A stretch of DNA of 64,000 nucleotides, taken from assembly GCF_029675105.1 (NCBI RefSeq), contig NZ_JAQQFV010000003.1, positions 558,001-622,000 of the forward strand, given 5' to 3'. Of the stretch, positions 25,363 through 34,448 are shown in pieces. The translations under genes were made by a program, and so were the position numbers. Origin of the DNA: Nocardia anocheti. GTDB lineage: Bacteria; Actinomycetota; Actinomycetes; Mycobacteriales; Mycobacteriaceae. Position 1 is the first letter of the stretch, and every line of letters starts with the position of its first letter. Below the pieces are notes generated by a model. That model worked only from the letters and a program-made list of their open reading frames with translations. It searched no databases and was not told the DNA's origin.

Positions 25363-26394
25363 ATGAGCCTGCAGCAGTTCTGGTTCGTACTGGTCGGGGT
25401 CCTGTTCACCGGCTACTTCGTGCTCGAGGGTTTCGACTTCGGCGTGGGCATGCTCATGCCGATCCTCGGCAAGGGCTCCGATGTCCGGCGCCGGGTGGTG
25501 CTCAACACCATCGGCCCGGTCTGGGACGGCAACGAGGTCTGGTTGATCACCGCGGGTGGCGCGCTGTTCGCGGCGTTCCCGGAGTGGTACGCGAGCATGT
25601 TCTCCGGGTTCTATCTGGCGCTGCTGCTGTTGCTGGTGGCGCTGATCCTGCGGGTGTGCGCGATCGAATATCGCGCCAAGATCAACGATCCCACCTGGCG
25701 GGCGTGGTGCGACGCGGGCATCGGGATCGGCTCGTGGATTCCGGCGCTGGCCTGGGGGTGGGTGTTCGCCAATCTGGTGCGCGGGGTTCCGCTCGACGCC
25801 GACCGTCAGATCACCGGTTCGGTGTGGGACCTGTTCAGCCCCTACGCGCTGCTCGGCGGGGTGACCACGGCGATCCTGTTCGCCCTGCACGGCGCGATCT
25901 TCCTGGCCCTCAAGACCGGCGGCGAGGTGCGCGCGGACGCCAGGAAGACCGTCCGGGTGCTGTTCGTCCCGACGGTGCTGATCGTCGGCGCGTTCGGTCT
26001 GTGGACCCAGCTGGCCTACGGTTCCGGCTGGACCTGGGGCGCGCTCGGGGTCGCGGTGCTGGGCCTGGTGCTGGCCGGTGCCGCCACCGCGGCGGCCCGC
26101 GACGGCTGGGCCTTCGTCGGCACCGCCCTCACCGTGGTGGCGGCCACCGTCCTGCTGGTCGGGTCGCTGTATCCGAATGTCATGCCCTCCACCCTCAGTC
26201 CGCTCTACGACCTGACCATCGACAACGCGTCGTCGAGCCCCTACACGCTGCGGGTGATGAGCTGGGCCGCCGTGCTGGCCACCCCGGTGGTGCTGGTGTA
26301 CCAGGGCTGGACCTACTGGGTCTTCCGCAAGCGGCTCACCGTCGACCACATTCCGGCCCCGACCGGCCTGCCGCTGGCCCCACCGCCGCGCTGA
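25363..26394 (+). CDS. cydB: Cytochrome bd quinol oxidase subunit II
   Basis: The protein has 343 residues with the subunit II pattern FWFVLVGVLFTGYFVLEGFDFGVGML and NTIGPVWDGNEVWLITAGGALFAAFP near the N-terminus and eight or so membrane helices. AGGAG overlapping the cydA stop (25351-25355) sets the ATG at 25363. The usual actinobacterial cydDC (ABC exporter needed for bd assembly) does not follow; the next gene is unrelated and is separated by a terminator-like hairpin. cydDC would have to lie elsewhere. Confidence 0.95.
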   Translation: MSLQQFWFVLVGVLFTGYFVLEGFDFGVGMLMPILGKGSDVRRRVVLNTIGPVWDGNEVWLITAGGALFAAFPEWYASMFSGFYLALLLLLVALILRVCAIEYRAKINDPTWRAWCDAGIGIGSWIPALAWGWVFANLVRGVPLDADRQITGSVWDLFSPYALLGGVTTAILFALHGAIFLALKTGGEVRADARKTVRVLFVPTVLIVGAFGLWTQLAYGSGWTWGALGVAVLGLVLAGAATAAARDGWAFVGTALTVVAATVLLVGSLYPNVMPSTLSPLYDLTIDNASSSPYTLRVMSWAAVLATPVVLVYQGWTYWVFRKRLTVDHIPAPTGLPLAPPPR

Positions 26395-26411
26395 ACCCGC
26401 CCGCGCATTCC

Positions 26412-26429
26412 GCCGCGAATTCTCGCGGC
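26412..26429 (+). terminator. Hairpin after cydB
   Basis: GCCGCGA and TCGCGGC form a perfect 7-bp stem around ATTC, followed by the AT-rich AAATATTT. It lies 18 bp after the cydB stop and fits an intrinsic terminator. The rest of the gap to 26621 is relatively AT-rich with no clear gene. Confidence 0.6.
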
Positions 26430-26621
26430 AAATATTTGGCGACTATCCATGCGTGGTCATAGCCGAACGCGCAATCGTGCCGATAGAGTCGGACGAAATC
26501 AGAATTGGCGCAATTCACGGAAAGGCGAAACCGGCTCCGCACAACAAATCACCGGTTGACGGCCGAATTCCCCGCCCACGGGATCTCGCGGCCGGGCGGC
26601 ACGATGAAAGGGATGCGCGCA

Positions 26622-27272
26622 ATGACCCGATCACATCGCGACGAGCACGACGAACGATCCCGCACGCGCGCGATCGACCTGCACGTCTGGCGGGAGGTCA
26701 CCCGAGTCCGCACCGAATGGCTCGTCGACCACCGGCTCACCCCGGCGCAACGGCACGCGCGCATCGACGAGGAGTCCGTCGACCTGACCGCCCGCATCAC
26801 CATGTTCGAGTCGGTCGTGCTCGACGATCTCGTCGACCGCTGGAAGGCGGCCTACAGCTGGGCAATCCCCGCCGACGCCATGCCACTGGGCAAGCTCACC
26901 GCGCTGGCCAGGGCCGATGCCCGCTCGGCGGTGCTGTGCGACAACCTCTACGCGCACATCCCGCCCGCGCTCATCGCCGAACGGCACGCGGCCACCGCCG
27001 CCGAGGCCACCCGCAGGCGGCGCCGGTCCGCGCCCGCGCCGCAGCGCTGGCGCAGCCGTTCGGTGACCATCGCCCCGGCCACCGAGATGATCGTGATGCG
27101 CACCTGGGGCATCGTGCGTTCCTGTGATTTCACCGAGCTGGCCTGTGCGCTGATCCAGGTGCAGTCCGAGGACGGGATGCCCATTCCGGTGTCGCCGTTG
27201 GACCCGCTGGCCGAGCAGATGGCGGCGATCATCCACGACCAACTCGTCGACGAAGGTTTGCCGCCGATTTAA
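26622..27272 (+). CDS. Hypothetical protein, unknown family
   Basis: The protein has 216 residues, is charged and soluble, and has no membrane segment or signal. It starts MTRSHRDEHDERSRTR and has an Arg-rich linker near the middle (ATRRRRRSAPAPQRWRSR). A conserved-looking C-terminal half (MIVMRTWGIVRSCDFTELACALIQVQSEDGMPIP) may be a small folded domain. I do not recognise it. GAAAGGG at 26607-26613 selects ATG 26622, although in-frame ATGs at 26604 and 26613 also exist. The upstream gap is AT-richer than its surroundings, as expected of a promoter region. Confidence 0.7.
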   Translation: MTRSHRDEHDERSRTRAIDLHVWREVTRVRTEWLVDHRLTPAQRHARIDEESVDLTARITMFESVVLDDLVDRWKAAYSWAIPADAMPLGKLTALARADARSAVLCDNLYAHIPPALIAERHAATAAEATRRRRRSAPAPQRWRSRSVTIAPATEMIVMRTWGIVRSCDFTELACALIQVQSEDGMPIPVSPLDPLAEQMAAIIHDQLVDEGLPPI

Positions 27273-27316
27273 TCGCTGCGGCGCGGCCGACACTAATTCG
27301 ATAACGATTCAGCTAT

Positions 27317-30067
27317 TCATCCGCTACCCACACTCGCGAGCATCGCGGACAATTCCCGGGCCTGGGGAAGGTCGCCGGGACACCGTGCCAGCGAGGAACG
27401 CAGAACGGCGGCAGCGAGATCCGGTCGCTGATCGGCCAGCGGAATACGCGCGCAGAACAGGGCGGCCGTCGCCGCCTCGCCGTGATAGCCGGTGGCGTGC
27501 AACGCGTCGACGGCGCGCACGGCGTGCGCGTGTGCTTCCGGCCCGCGCCCCTGGGCGAACAGGGTGTGCGCGGTGGCGAGGTCGAGGCGGGCGTGGTCGT
27601 CGGTGTCGCGGGCCGGGACCGCGCGGGCCTGCTCGAGGGCGGACTCGGCGGCGGCGAGGTCGCCCGCGCGCACGTGGGCGATGACTTCCCGCACGCGGTA
27701 GTCGCGTTGTTGGCGCGGGGACTTGTCCAGTTCGGTGGCGAGGTCGGCGGCGCGGCGGTAGTCCTGCGCTGCGGGGCCGGGACGATCGGCCCGCAGCAGG
27801 AGTTCGGCGGCCTGCAGGTGGGCGTAGCGGGCGAAGTCGCGCTTGTCGGCGGCGAGCGCGTCCTCGGCGAGGGTGCGATAGGCGGTGAGGGTGGCGTCGG
27901 GACGGTCCAGTTCGCGCAGGGCATCGGCCAGCACGTAGCGCGCGGTGACGACGTCGGCCGCGTCGGTGAGGACCGTGCCGTTCGCGCGGGCGTTCTCGGC
28001 CCAGGTGCACACGTGCTGCGCGTGTCGATGGGCCCGTTCCCAGCGGCCCAGCGCGGCGCACACCTCGGCCAGCCGGATCCAGTGCAGCCGCCGTGACACG
28101 TTCCAGAGGTCGAGCGCGTCGTATTCGTAGGCGGCGAACGACAATTCGTCGACGGCTTCGGCGTCGCGGCCGAGCAGGTGCAAGGCCCAGCCGTAGCGGT
28201 AGCGCAGTTCGGCGATCACCATGCGCCCGGTGGTCGGTGGCGTCTCGCGCAGGCATCGGGCCAGCAGTGCAGCGAGTCCGGCCTGGTCCTCGACGGCGGT
28301 GTAGCGCTCGACCAGCCGTTCGAGGCAGCGGCGGGCCAGGAACTCGGCCCCGGCCTCGATGCAAGCCGTGAGCGCCGGAACCAGGTCGGCGGCCACCGTC
28401 GCGGGGGATTCCTTCCACCACACGCGCATCCGGCCGAGTTGGTAGCCCGCCCTGGCCCTGGCCATGGGGTCGGGGACGGTAGCGGCCAGGGTCAGTGCCC
28501 GTTCGGCGATGTCGCGGGCTTCGTCGTCGCGGTCGAGCAGGAACAGGATGTCGGCCAGGACCGTCTCGGCCCACACCACCGCGTCCGGATCGGCGTGTGC
28601 CCGCAGACGCTCCATCGGCGCGGTGATCTCCGCGTACGCCTCGGGATAGCGTTTCTCGTCCTTGAGCCGGTCGGCGACGGCGACCAGGCACAGGTCGTGG
28701 CGCTGGTACTCCCCCGCCGCGGCGTAGGCGGCGACGGCCTCGCGCAGGCGCGGCACGGTCGAGGCGTCCTCGTCGTAGCGGGCCCGCAGTTCCAGCACCG
28801 CGGCGGCGACCGCGGGCGGGGCGGGCTCCTGGATCAGGTCGAGGTAGCGCTTGGCGTCGCTCCAGAGGCCGCGGTCGAAATACCAGCGGGCGCAGTGCAC
28901 CGCGACCTCGGCCGGGGCGTCGATCGGCTGCACCGCGTGCAGGGTGGGCCGGGCACCGGGGAACAGCGGCAGGAATTCCCGCAGCGGGGCGGCGGCCAGC
29001 CTGCGTTCCACGCGGGTGGTCTGCCAGGCGGTGCCGTTGCGGGCGTCGAAACGCGCGGCGAGGGTGCGGGCCTCGGTGCGCATCCGGGTGTGCAGTTCGG
29101 CGATGGTGGTCTCGGGGTGTCCGCGCTCGCAGCCGTGGCACGGCATGCGTTCGGGGCCACGGCCGAGCGCGACCAGCCGGGCCAGCAGGACCGTGCAGCT
29201 GGTGGCGAACTCGAGCCTGCCGTGTGGGCGGTCGAGGGTGGTGAAATGGCACATCAACCGCCGGAACCGGGTGAGTCCGTTCTCCTCGTTGCCGGTGCGG
29301 GCCAGGAACTCGATGGCCATACCGGAGTACTCGTACGGATAGACGCTGACCTGGGCGAAACCGTCGGCCATGCGCTCGTACAACGCCGCCAGTCGCTCGT
29401 CGTCGGCGTGCTCGGCCCAGAACGGGAGCATGGTCACCGCGATGTAGGGCGCGGACTCGGGCGAGATCTCGCCGTCGCGAAGCGGCTGGGCGAGTCGCAG
29501 CGCGTGCGCGATCGAGGCGGGATCTCCGCGATGCAGGTGACGTTCGATCTCGTTCTCGAGGTCCCAGGGGTCGTGTGGTGTCGGCCCGCCCGCCAGCACC
29601 CACTGCCGGTGGGCCTGTTCCTCGGCGTCCCAGTCACCGCGCTGCAACGCCAGCAGCCGTTCGATCTCGTGGACTCCGGCCAGACCGTGTCCGCCCGCGG
29701 CGAAGCGGCGGCGGATGTCGGCGAGCAGCGCGGTGATCCGGCTCAGTTCCACCTCGGGAAAGCCGATCATGGTCCGGACCGTGCGCACGTACCAGGACCG
29801 CAGCGACCATTCCTCCTGCGGGCCGTAATCGTCGGGGCGGCGGTCGTAGTCGCTCAGGCAGCGCGCGAACAGCGGGAACCCGCGATCCCACTGGCCCGAG
29901 ACGCAGTGCCGGTTGGCCAGGTCGCGGCGGGCGCGGAAGGCGAGACGGTGATGTCCGCCCGCGTCGGCGTGCGCGACGATCTCCTCGAGCTCGGCCAGCA
30001 CCGCGGCGTGCCAGCCCGAGCCGAGGGCCCGGTAGCGGGCGGTGAGTTCGGCTTCGGTGTAGCTCAT
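27317..30067 (-). CDS. TPR-type helical repeat protein, partner of the HSP90-family gene
   Basis: The protein has 916 residues and is almost entirely amphipathic helical pairs with TPR-like spacing. Examples are YRYGWALHLLGRDAEAVDELSFAA, AARRALD-type hairpins and ADVVTARYVLADALRELDRPDATLTAYRTLAED in the C-terminal half. A CHGCERGHP segment near residue 310 could bind a metal. No signal peptide or enzymatic motif is seen. Its ATG overlaps the stop of the HSP90-family gene (TGATG), so the two are made together. TPR domains are the classic co-chaperone contact for eukaryotic Hsp90; a physical partnership here is an inference. Confidence 0.8.
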   Translation of the reverse strand: MSYTEAELTARYRALGSGWHAAVLAELEEIVAHADAGGHHRLAFRARRDLANRHCVSGQWDRGFPLFARCLSDYDRRPDDYGPQEEWSLRSWYVRTVRTMIGFPEVELSRITALLADIRRRFAAGGHGLAGVHEIERLLALQRGDWDAEEQAHRQWVLAGGPTPHDPWDLENEIERHLHRGDPASIAHALRLAQPLRDGEISPESAPYIAVTMLPFWAEHADDERLAALYERMADGFAQVSVYPYEYSGMAIEFLARTGNEENGLTRFRRLMCHFTTLDRPHGRLEFATSCTVLLARLVALGRGPERMPCHGCERGHPETTIAELHTRMRTEARTLAARFDARNGTAWQTTRVERRLAAAPLREFLPLFPGARPTLHAVQPIDAPAEVAVHCARWYFDRGLWSDAKRYLDLIQEPAPPAVAAAVLELRARYDEDASTVPRLREAVAAYAAAGEYQRHDLCLVAVADRLKDEKRYPEAYAEITAPMERLRAHADPDAVVWAETVLADILFLLDRDDEARDIAERALTLAATVPDPMARARAGYQLGRMRVWWKESPATVAADLVPALTACIEAGAEFLARRCLERLVERYTAVEDQAGLAALLARCLRETPPTTGRMVIAELRYRYGWALHLLGRDAEAVDELSFAAYEYDALDLWNVSRRLHWIRLAEVCAALGRWERAHRHAQHVCTWAENARANGTVLTDAADVVTARYVLADALRELDRPDATLTAYRTLAEDALAADKRDFARYAHLQAAELLLRADRPGPAAQDYRRAADLATELDKSPRQQRDYRVREVIAHVRAGDLAAAESALEQARAVPARDTDDHARLDLATAHTLFAQGRGPEAHAHAVRAVDALHATGYHGEAATAALFCARIPLADQRPDLAAAVLRSSLARCPGDLPQARELSAMLASVGSG

Positions 30068-31854
30068 CGCGCGTCCTCCGCCCGCATGGCCCAGCGCAGC
30101 AGGCCGCCGAACGACCGGTTCAGCAGCGCGCTCTCGTCGGCGCCGATGGGGTGACGGCCCTGCAGCAGCGCCTGGCCGTAGAGGGCTTCCACGGCGAGGG
30201 CGATCAGGTCGGGCTCGGTGAGTTCGAGCATGGTGGCGACGAGCGGATTGCGCAGGTTCAGCACGAGCTGATGGGTGCCGGGTTCCGGGTCGGGGCCGGT
30301 GTCGATCGCGGCGAGCACGCCCGCCCACAACTCGTCGGCCTGCTCTCGTGCCCGCTGGCGCTCCGTCGAGCGCCGCAGTTCACGGTTGGCCAGGTAGAGC
30401 GCGGGCAGCTGGGCCGGGTCGAATGCCTTGGCCACCGGAACACACTGTCGCGCGGCGAGGGCGACGCGTCCGTGTTCGAGCAGGCGCGTGATTCCGGCGT
30501 GCGGGTCGGTGGGCTGCTCGAAGCGGGTGGCGAGGTCGGCGGGGTCGAGCCCGCGCACGGTCAGCGCGGGGTTGATCCGGCCGAGCCGCGACAGGATCTC
30601 CACGTCGTAGGCGTAGCCGCCGTTGACCAGGCCGATGCCCTGGGCGGCCGCGACGGCGGCGAGTTCGCGGAATTCGTCGGCGGTCGCGGTGTAGCGCAGC
30701 ACCGGGCTGCGGCGGGCGAAATCGGCCAGGGTCATCGGGCCCCAGCAGGTCTCCATCGGCCACCAGTCGTAGACCAGGCGCAGCATCGCGTCGTCGTGCA
30801 GCGCCAGGGATTTCACGCCGAGGTGGTGCACGGCCAGGAAGGTGTGCAGCGTCGGCGGATCGGTGACCGACAGCGACACCAGCCAGTCCCGGATCCGGCT
30901 GCCCAGCGCGGTGCGGGTGGCGGCGAGCAGGTCGTCGGCGTACAGCGCTTCGCGGCTCGCGGTGGGCCGCAGTTCGGTGGTGTCGACGACGCACCGCGCG
31001 AAGAAGGCCCACTCCGGCAGCAGGTCGGGCACCGATTCGCCCAGCAGCATGCGCCGCAGGTACACCCGATGTCCCTGCCGCACCGTGGGATCGGCGGCCA
31101 TCGGCAGGATGAACGCCACCCCGGACAGTCCCGCCTCGGCGACGGTGAGATCCAGGCAGTCCAGCGGGGTGAAGCCGAAGGTCTGTTCCGCGTATTCGCG
31201 CAGGGCCGCGGTCCGGGCGGCCGCGTTCGCGTGCGGCACCTGCCAGGGCACGGTCGCCGCGCCGACCGGCACTCCGGCCACCGTCACCGGAATCGGCAGC
31301 AGCCCACCGAATTTCCGGGCCAGCTCGGTCACCATCGGGGTGTCGCACCAGCGTTCGTGATCGCGGCGCGGGGTGAGGATCACCGTCGTCCCCGGCTCGG
31401 GACGCTCGACGGCGGCCCGGCTGACGCGGTACTGCCCGCTGGATCGCCCCACCCATTCGAGGGTCGGCCCACCGCGCGCCGAGCGGGTCAGGACGCGCAC
31501 CTCGTCGGAGACCAGGAAGCACGACAGCAGCCCGATGCCGAACTGGCCCAGGAACTCCCGGCGCGCGAACCCGATCTCGTCGCGCTTGGAACTGTTGCCG
31601 ATGGTGGCCAGGAAGGTGTGGACCTCGTCCTCGGTGAGGCCGATGCCGTTGTCGTGGATGCGCAGCGGCGCGTCACCCTCGGCCGGTTCGATCTCGATCC
31701 GGCCCGGGCAGCCCGCGTCGAGCTGTGCCCGGGCCGCGATCGCGTCCACCCCGTTCTGCAGCACCTCGCGCAGGTACACCTGCGGACTCGAATACAGGTG
31801 ATGACTGAGCAGATCCACGATGCCCCGTAGATCCACTCGAAATGTGCGTTCCAT
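30064..31854 (-). CDS. HSP90-family (HtpG-like) ATPase
   Basis: The protein has 596 residues. The GHKL nucleotide site is complete: YLREVLQNGVDAI with Glu30, Asn34 and Asp37, DNGIGLTEDE (68-77) and the lid FLGQFGIGLLSCF (101-113). The middle domain has SREALYADDLL. The C-terminal part is shorter and more divergent than in E. coli HtpG, ending RAEDAR. It is likely a paralogue specialised for the TPR protein encoded directly downstream, not the housekeeping HtpG. It is divergent from a riboswitch-controlled importer. Confidence 0.88.
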   Translation of the reverse strand: MERTFRVDLRGIVDLLSHHLYSSPQVYLREVLQNGVDAIAARAQLDAGCPGRIEIEPAEGDAPLRIHDNGIGLTEDEVHTFLATIGNSSKRDEIGFARREFLGQFGIGLLSCFLVSDEVRVLTRSARGGPTLEWVGRSSGQYRVSRAAVERPEPGTTVILTPRRDHERWCDTPMVTELARKFGGLLPIPVTVAGVPVGAATVPWQVPHANAAARTAALREYAEQTFGFTPLDCLDLTVAEAGLSGVAFILPMAADPTVRQGHRVYLRRMLLGESVPDLLPEWAFFARCVVDTTELRPTASREALYADDLLAATRTALGSRIRDWLVSLSVTDPPTLHTFLAVHHLGVKSLALHDDAMLRLVYDWWPMETCWGPMTLADFARRSPVLRYTATADEFRELAAVAAAQGIGLVNGGYAYDVEILSRLGRINPALTVRGLDPADLATRFEQPTDPHAGITRLLEHGRVALAARQCVPVAKAFDPAQLPALYLANRELRRSTERQRAREQADELWAGVLAAIDTGPDPEPGTHQLVLNLRNPLVATMLELTEPDLIALAVEALYGQALLQGRHPIGADESALLNRSFGGLLRWAMRAEDAR

Positions 31855-31942
31855 CGCACGCCCCCCGGCCGGTCGTTCCCATGTTCTCCGTGCTGGATTC
31901 TGCCCGAGCCGGAATCGGTGGACCTCGCGTGGGGGCGGAGTG

Positions 31943-32044
31943 TGCGTAGGATGACGCCTGTCCGCAGGGAAGACCGGTGCGATTCCGGGGCTGTCCCGCA
32001 ACTGTGAGGCTCGCGTGAGCCGAAGCCAGATACCTGTGGACGCA
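31943..32044 (+). promoter_or_regulatory. Cobalamin riboswitch
   Basis: The closing helix P1 pairs TGCGT (31943-31947) with ACGCA (32040-32044). The conserved core GGTGCGATTCCGGGGCTG starts at 31976, CCCGCAACTGTGA is at 31995-32007, a GGCTC/GAGCC hairpin is at 32008-32021, and the B12 box GAAGCCAGA-TACCTG is at 32022-32036. These are the diagnostic elements of the adenosylcobalamin-type aptamer. It lies 115 bp before the substrate-binding protein gene on the same strand. Cobalamin would be expected to shut the importer operon off. Confidence 0.92.
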
Positions 32045-32158
32045 GTACTGACAACGGTCGTGATCACGTGGGTATTGATCGACGCGCCGAATCGAGCCAT
32101 CGTGGCTTGTTTCCGCATGTCCTCGTCGCGTGAGAGCTGTACGCGAGAGGAGCCGCGC

Positions 32159-33685
32159 ATGTCGTCCCCGACACTGCGTCGCAGAACTTTCCTGCTCGGT
32201 GGCGCGCTCGCCGCGGGCGCCGCCCTGACCGGGTGTTCCCGGTCCTCCGACGGGGAGGGTGCGCTCGACACCTTCACCGCGGCCTTCCAGGGTTCCGGCG
32301 CCGGTGAGGGCATCGATCCAGGGGTGAACACCCTGTTCATCGACGAGGCCAGGATGAAGTCCGTCTACGACGGGCTCTTCGAGATCGACGAGACGATGAC
32401 GCCGATCCCCCGCCTGGCCGTCTCCGCCGAACCCAACGCCGACGGCACCCGGTGGCGGATCGCGCTGCGCGACGCGCGCTGGCACGACGGTTCGGCGTTC
32501 ACCGCCGACGACGTCCTCTACACCTTCTCGCGGGTGCTCGGCCCGCCGCAACGTCGCCCGTTCATCGCCGCGTCCTCGCTGGCGAACCTGGACCTGAGCC
32601 AGAGCCGCGCCGTCGACGCCCACACCGTCGAACTCACGCTGACCGAGCCGTCGTTCGAGTTCCTGATCGCCCTGTCGGCCTACGGCACCAAGATCGTCCG
32701 CAACGGCGCCACCGACTTCGACCGGCCGGTCGGCACGGGTCCGTTCGTCTTCGAATCCTTCGAGGCCGGACGGCAATTCGTCGCCACCGCCAACGATCAG
32801 TACTGGGACGGCGCCCCGGCCGTGCGGCGGCTGCGGATCGTGAGCGCGGAGTCCGACGCGCGCCTGTCGGCCGTGCAGAGCGGCGAGGTCGACTACGCCG
32901 ACAACCTGACCCCCGCCGCGGCGCGCACCCTGCAGGGCAGGCGCGGGCTGTCCCTGTCCGCGACGCCGAACAGCGGCATCTACTTCTTCGCCATGAAGAC
33001 CGACCGGGCACCGTTCGACAATCCCGACGTGCGCCGGGCGGTCATGCGGATGGTTGACCGTGACGAGCTGGTGAAGGTCGCCCTGGAGGGTCAGGGCGAG
33101 GTGTCCAACGACGTGTTCGGCAAGGGTTTCCAGTACTACGCCGACCTGCCCCAGCACACCTACGACCCCGACGAGGTCGGCAGACTGTTGCGGCGCGCGG
33201 GGGTGCGTGACCTGTCCTTCGATCTGTTCACCGCGCCGGTCGCGCACGGATTCATCGAAGCGGCACGGCTTTTCGCCGAGCACGCGGGACGCTGCGGTGT
33301 CCGGGTGAACGTGGTCATCGGGTCCAAGGACACCTACTACACCGACGCGCTGTCCACCGGTCAGCTGACCATGGGCCAGTCCGGTCCGCTGGCGATCCCG
33401 AACCACTTCGCCTCACGCCTGCTGACCGACGCGCCGCAGAACCGCACCAAGTGGTCGGACCGGGAGTTCGACGCCCTCTACGCCAAAGCCCAGGCCACCC
33501 CCGGCACCGACGCCCGCGCCGCGATCTACCGCACGATGCACGAGATCCTGCACGACCGGGGCGGATTCGTGTTCTTCGGCACCACGCCGTGGAACAGCGC
33601 GGCCCGCGATCGCTTCCAGCAACTGCCCGCCGCCGTGCCGAACTCGCACGGCTGGGCCCGCTTCGACAAGGTGAGCCCCCGATGA
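32159..33685 (+). CDS. Family-5 extracellular solute-binding lipoprotein (ABC importer)
   Basis: The protein has 508 residues. The leader has a twin-arginine motif (RRRTF, residues 7-11), a hydrophobic stretch and a lipobox LTGC with Cys26. The mature part is a SBP_bac_5 protein: WRIALRDARWHDGSAFTADDVLYTF and NPDVRRAVMRMVDRDELV are family hallmarks. This family binds peptides, nickel and chelated metals. AGAGGAG at 32147-32153 sets the ATG at 32159. Control by a cobalamin riboswitch suggests the cargo is cobalt, a cobalt chelate or a corrinoid precursor (inference). Confidence 0.9.
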   Translation: MSSPTLRRRTFLLGGALAAGAALTGCSRSSDGEGALDTFTAAFQGSGAGEGIDPGVNTLFIDEARMKSVYDGLFEIDETMTPIPRLAVSAEPNADGTRWRIALRDARWHDGSAFTADDVLYTFSRVLGPPQRRPFIAASSLANLDLSQSRAVDAHTVELTLTEPSFEFLIALSAYGTKIVRNGATDFDRPVGTGPFVFESFEAGRQFVATANDQYWDGAPAVRRLRIVSAESDARLSAVQSGEVDYADNLTPAAARTLQGRRGLSLSATPNSGIYFFAMKTDRAPFDNPDVRRAVMRMVDRDELVKVALEGQGEVSNDVFGKGFQYYADLPQHTYDPDEVGRLLRRAGVRDLSFDLFTAPVAHGFIEAARLFAEHAGRCGVRVNVVIGSKDTYYTDALSTGQLTMGQSGPLAIPNHFASRLLTDAPQNRTKWSDREFDALYAKAQATPGTDARAAIYRTMHEILHDRGGFVFFGTTPWNSAARDRFQQLPAAVPNSHGWARFDKVSPR

Positions 33686-34443
33686 CCGCGCTGGACGCGG
33701 CCCGGGCGCGGTACTGGATCGAGCGCTGGGACCGGCAGCAGGAGCACTACATGCCCGATCGCGAACAGCGCTTCGAGGTGATCGGTGACGTGCTCGACGA
33801 ACTGCGCGACCGCGACGACCTGCTCATCGTCGACCTCGGCGTGGGTCCGGGCACCCTGGCCCAGCGCCTGCTCGACCGTTTCCCGGCCACGCGGGTGGTC
33901 GGGGTCGACGCCGATCCGCTGCTGCTCGGCCTGGCCGAGCTCGCGCTGGGCTCGGCCAGGTTCCGGACCGTGTTCGCCGATCTGCGCGCCGACGGCTGGC
34001 TCGAGGCCCTCGAACTGGATCGGGAACCGGACGCCTTCGTCAGCACCACGGCGCTGCACTGGATGAACCGGGAACCGTTGCGTCAGCTCATCGGCACCTG
34101 CGCGGCGGCGTTGAAGCCGGGCGGGCTGTTCATCGACGGCGACCACCTCTACGAGGGCCCAACGGGAACCCGGCTGGACGCGCTGGGCAAGGCCATGACC
34201 GCCCGGCGCGCCCAGCGGCAGGGCACCGCCGCGTCCGAGGACTGGGCCCAGTGGTGGGACGCGGTGGCCCGAGCGCCCGAGCTGGCCGAGTTGGTCCGCC
34301 TGCGCGACGGCGGTTTCGAGCACACCGTGCACGATCGGCCGACAGTGCACGACTACGTCGAGTTCGCCAGGGCGGCGGGTTTCGCCGAGGCGGGCGTGCT
34401 GTGGCAGTACGGCGACGACCGCGTCGTGGTCGGTATCCGGTAG
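33682..34443 (+). CDS. Class I SAM-dependent methyltransferase embedded in the importer operon
   Basis: The 253-residue protein has SAM motif I VDLGVGPGTLA, an acidic residue at the end of strand 2 (VVGVDADP) and motif IV (DAFVSTTALHW). Its fold class differs from corrin-ring methyltransferases of B12 synthesis. It overlaps the binding-protein gene by ATGA and lies between it and the permeases, an unusual position. Possible roles are modifying the imported ligand or making a chelator that the importer recovers; both are inferences. Confidence 0.87.
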   Translation: MTALDAARARYWIERWDRQQEHYMPDREQRFEVIGDVLDELRDRDDLLIVDLGVGPGTLAQRLLDRFPATRVVGVDADPLLLGLAELALGSARFRTVFADLRADGWLEALELDREPDAFVSTTALHWMNREPLRQLIGTCAAALKPGGLFIDGDHLYEGPTGTRLDALGKAMTARRAQRQGTAASEDWAQWWDAVARAPELAELVRLRDGGFEHTVHDRPTVHDYVEFARAAGFAEAGVLWQYGDDRVVVGIR

Positions 34444-34448
34444 CGCCG

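Noticed and set aside
28178..30154. A long plus-strand open frame opposite the TPR protein
   Set aside because: No recognisable domain, and its composition mirrors the codon bias of the minus-strand gene.
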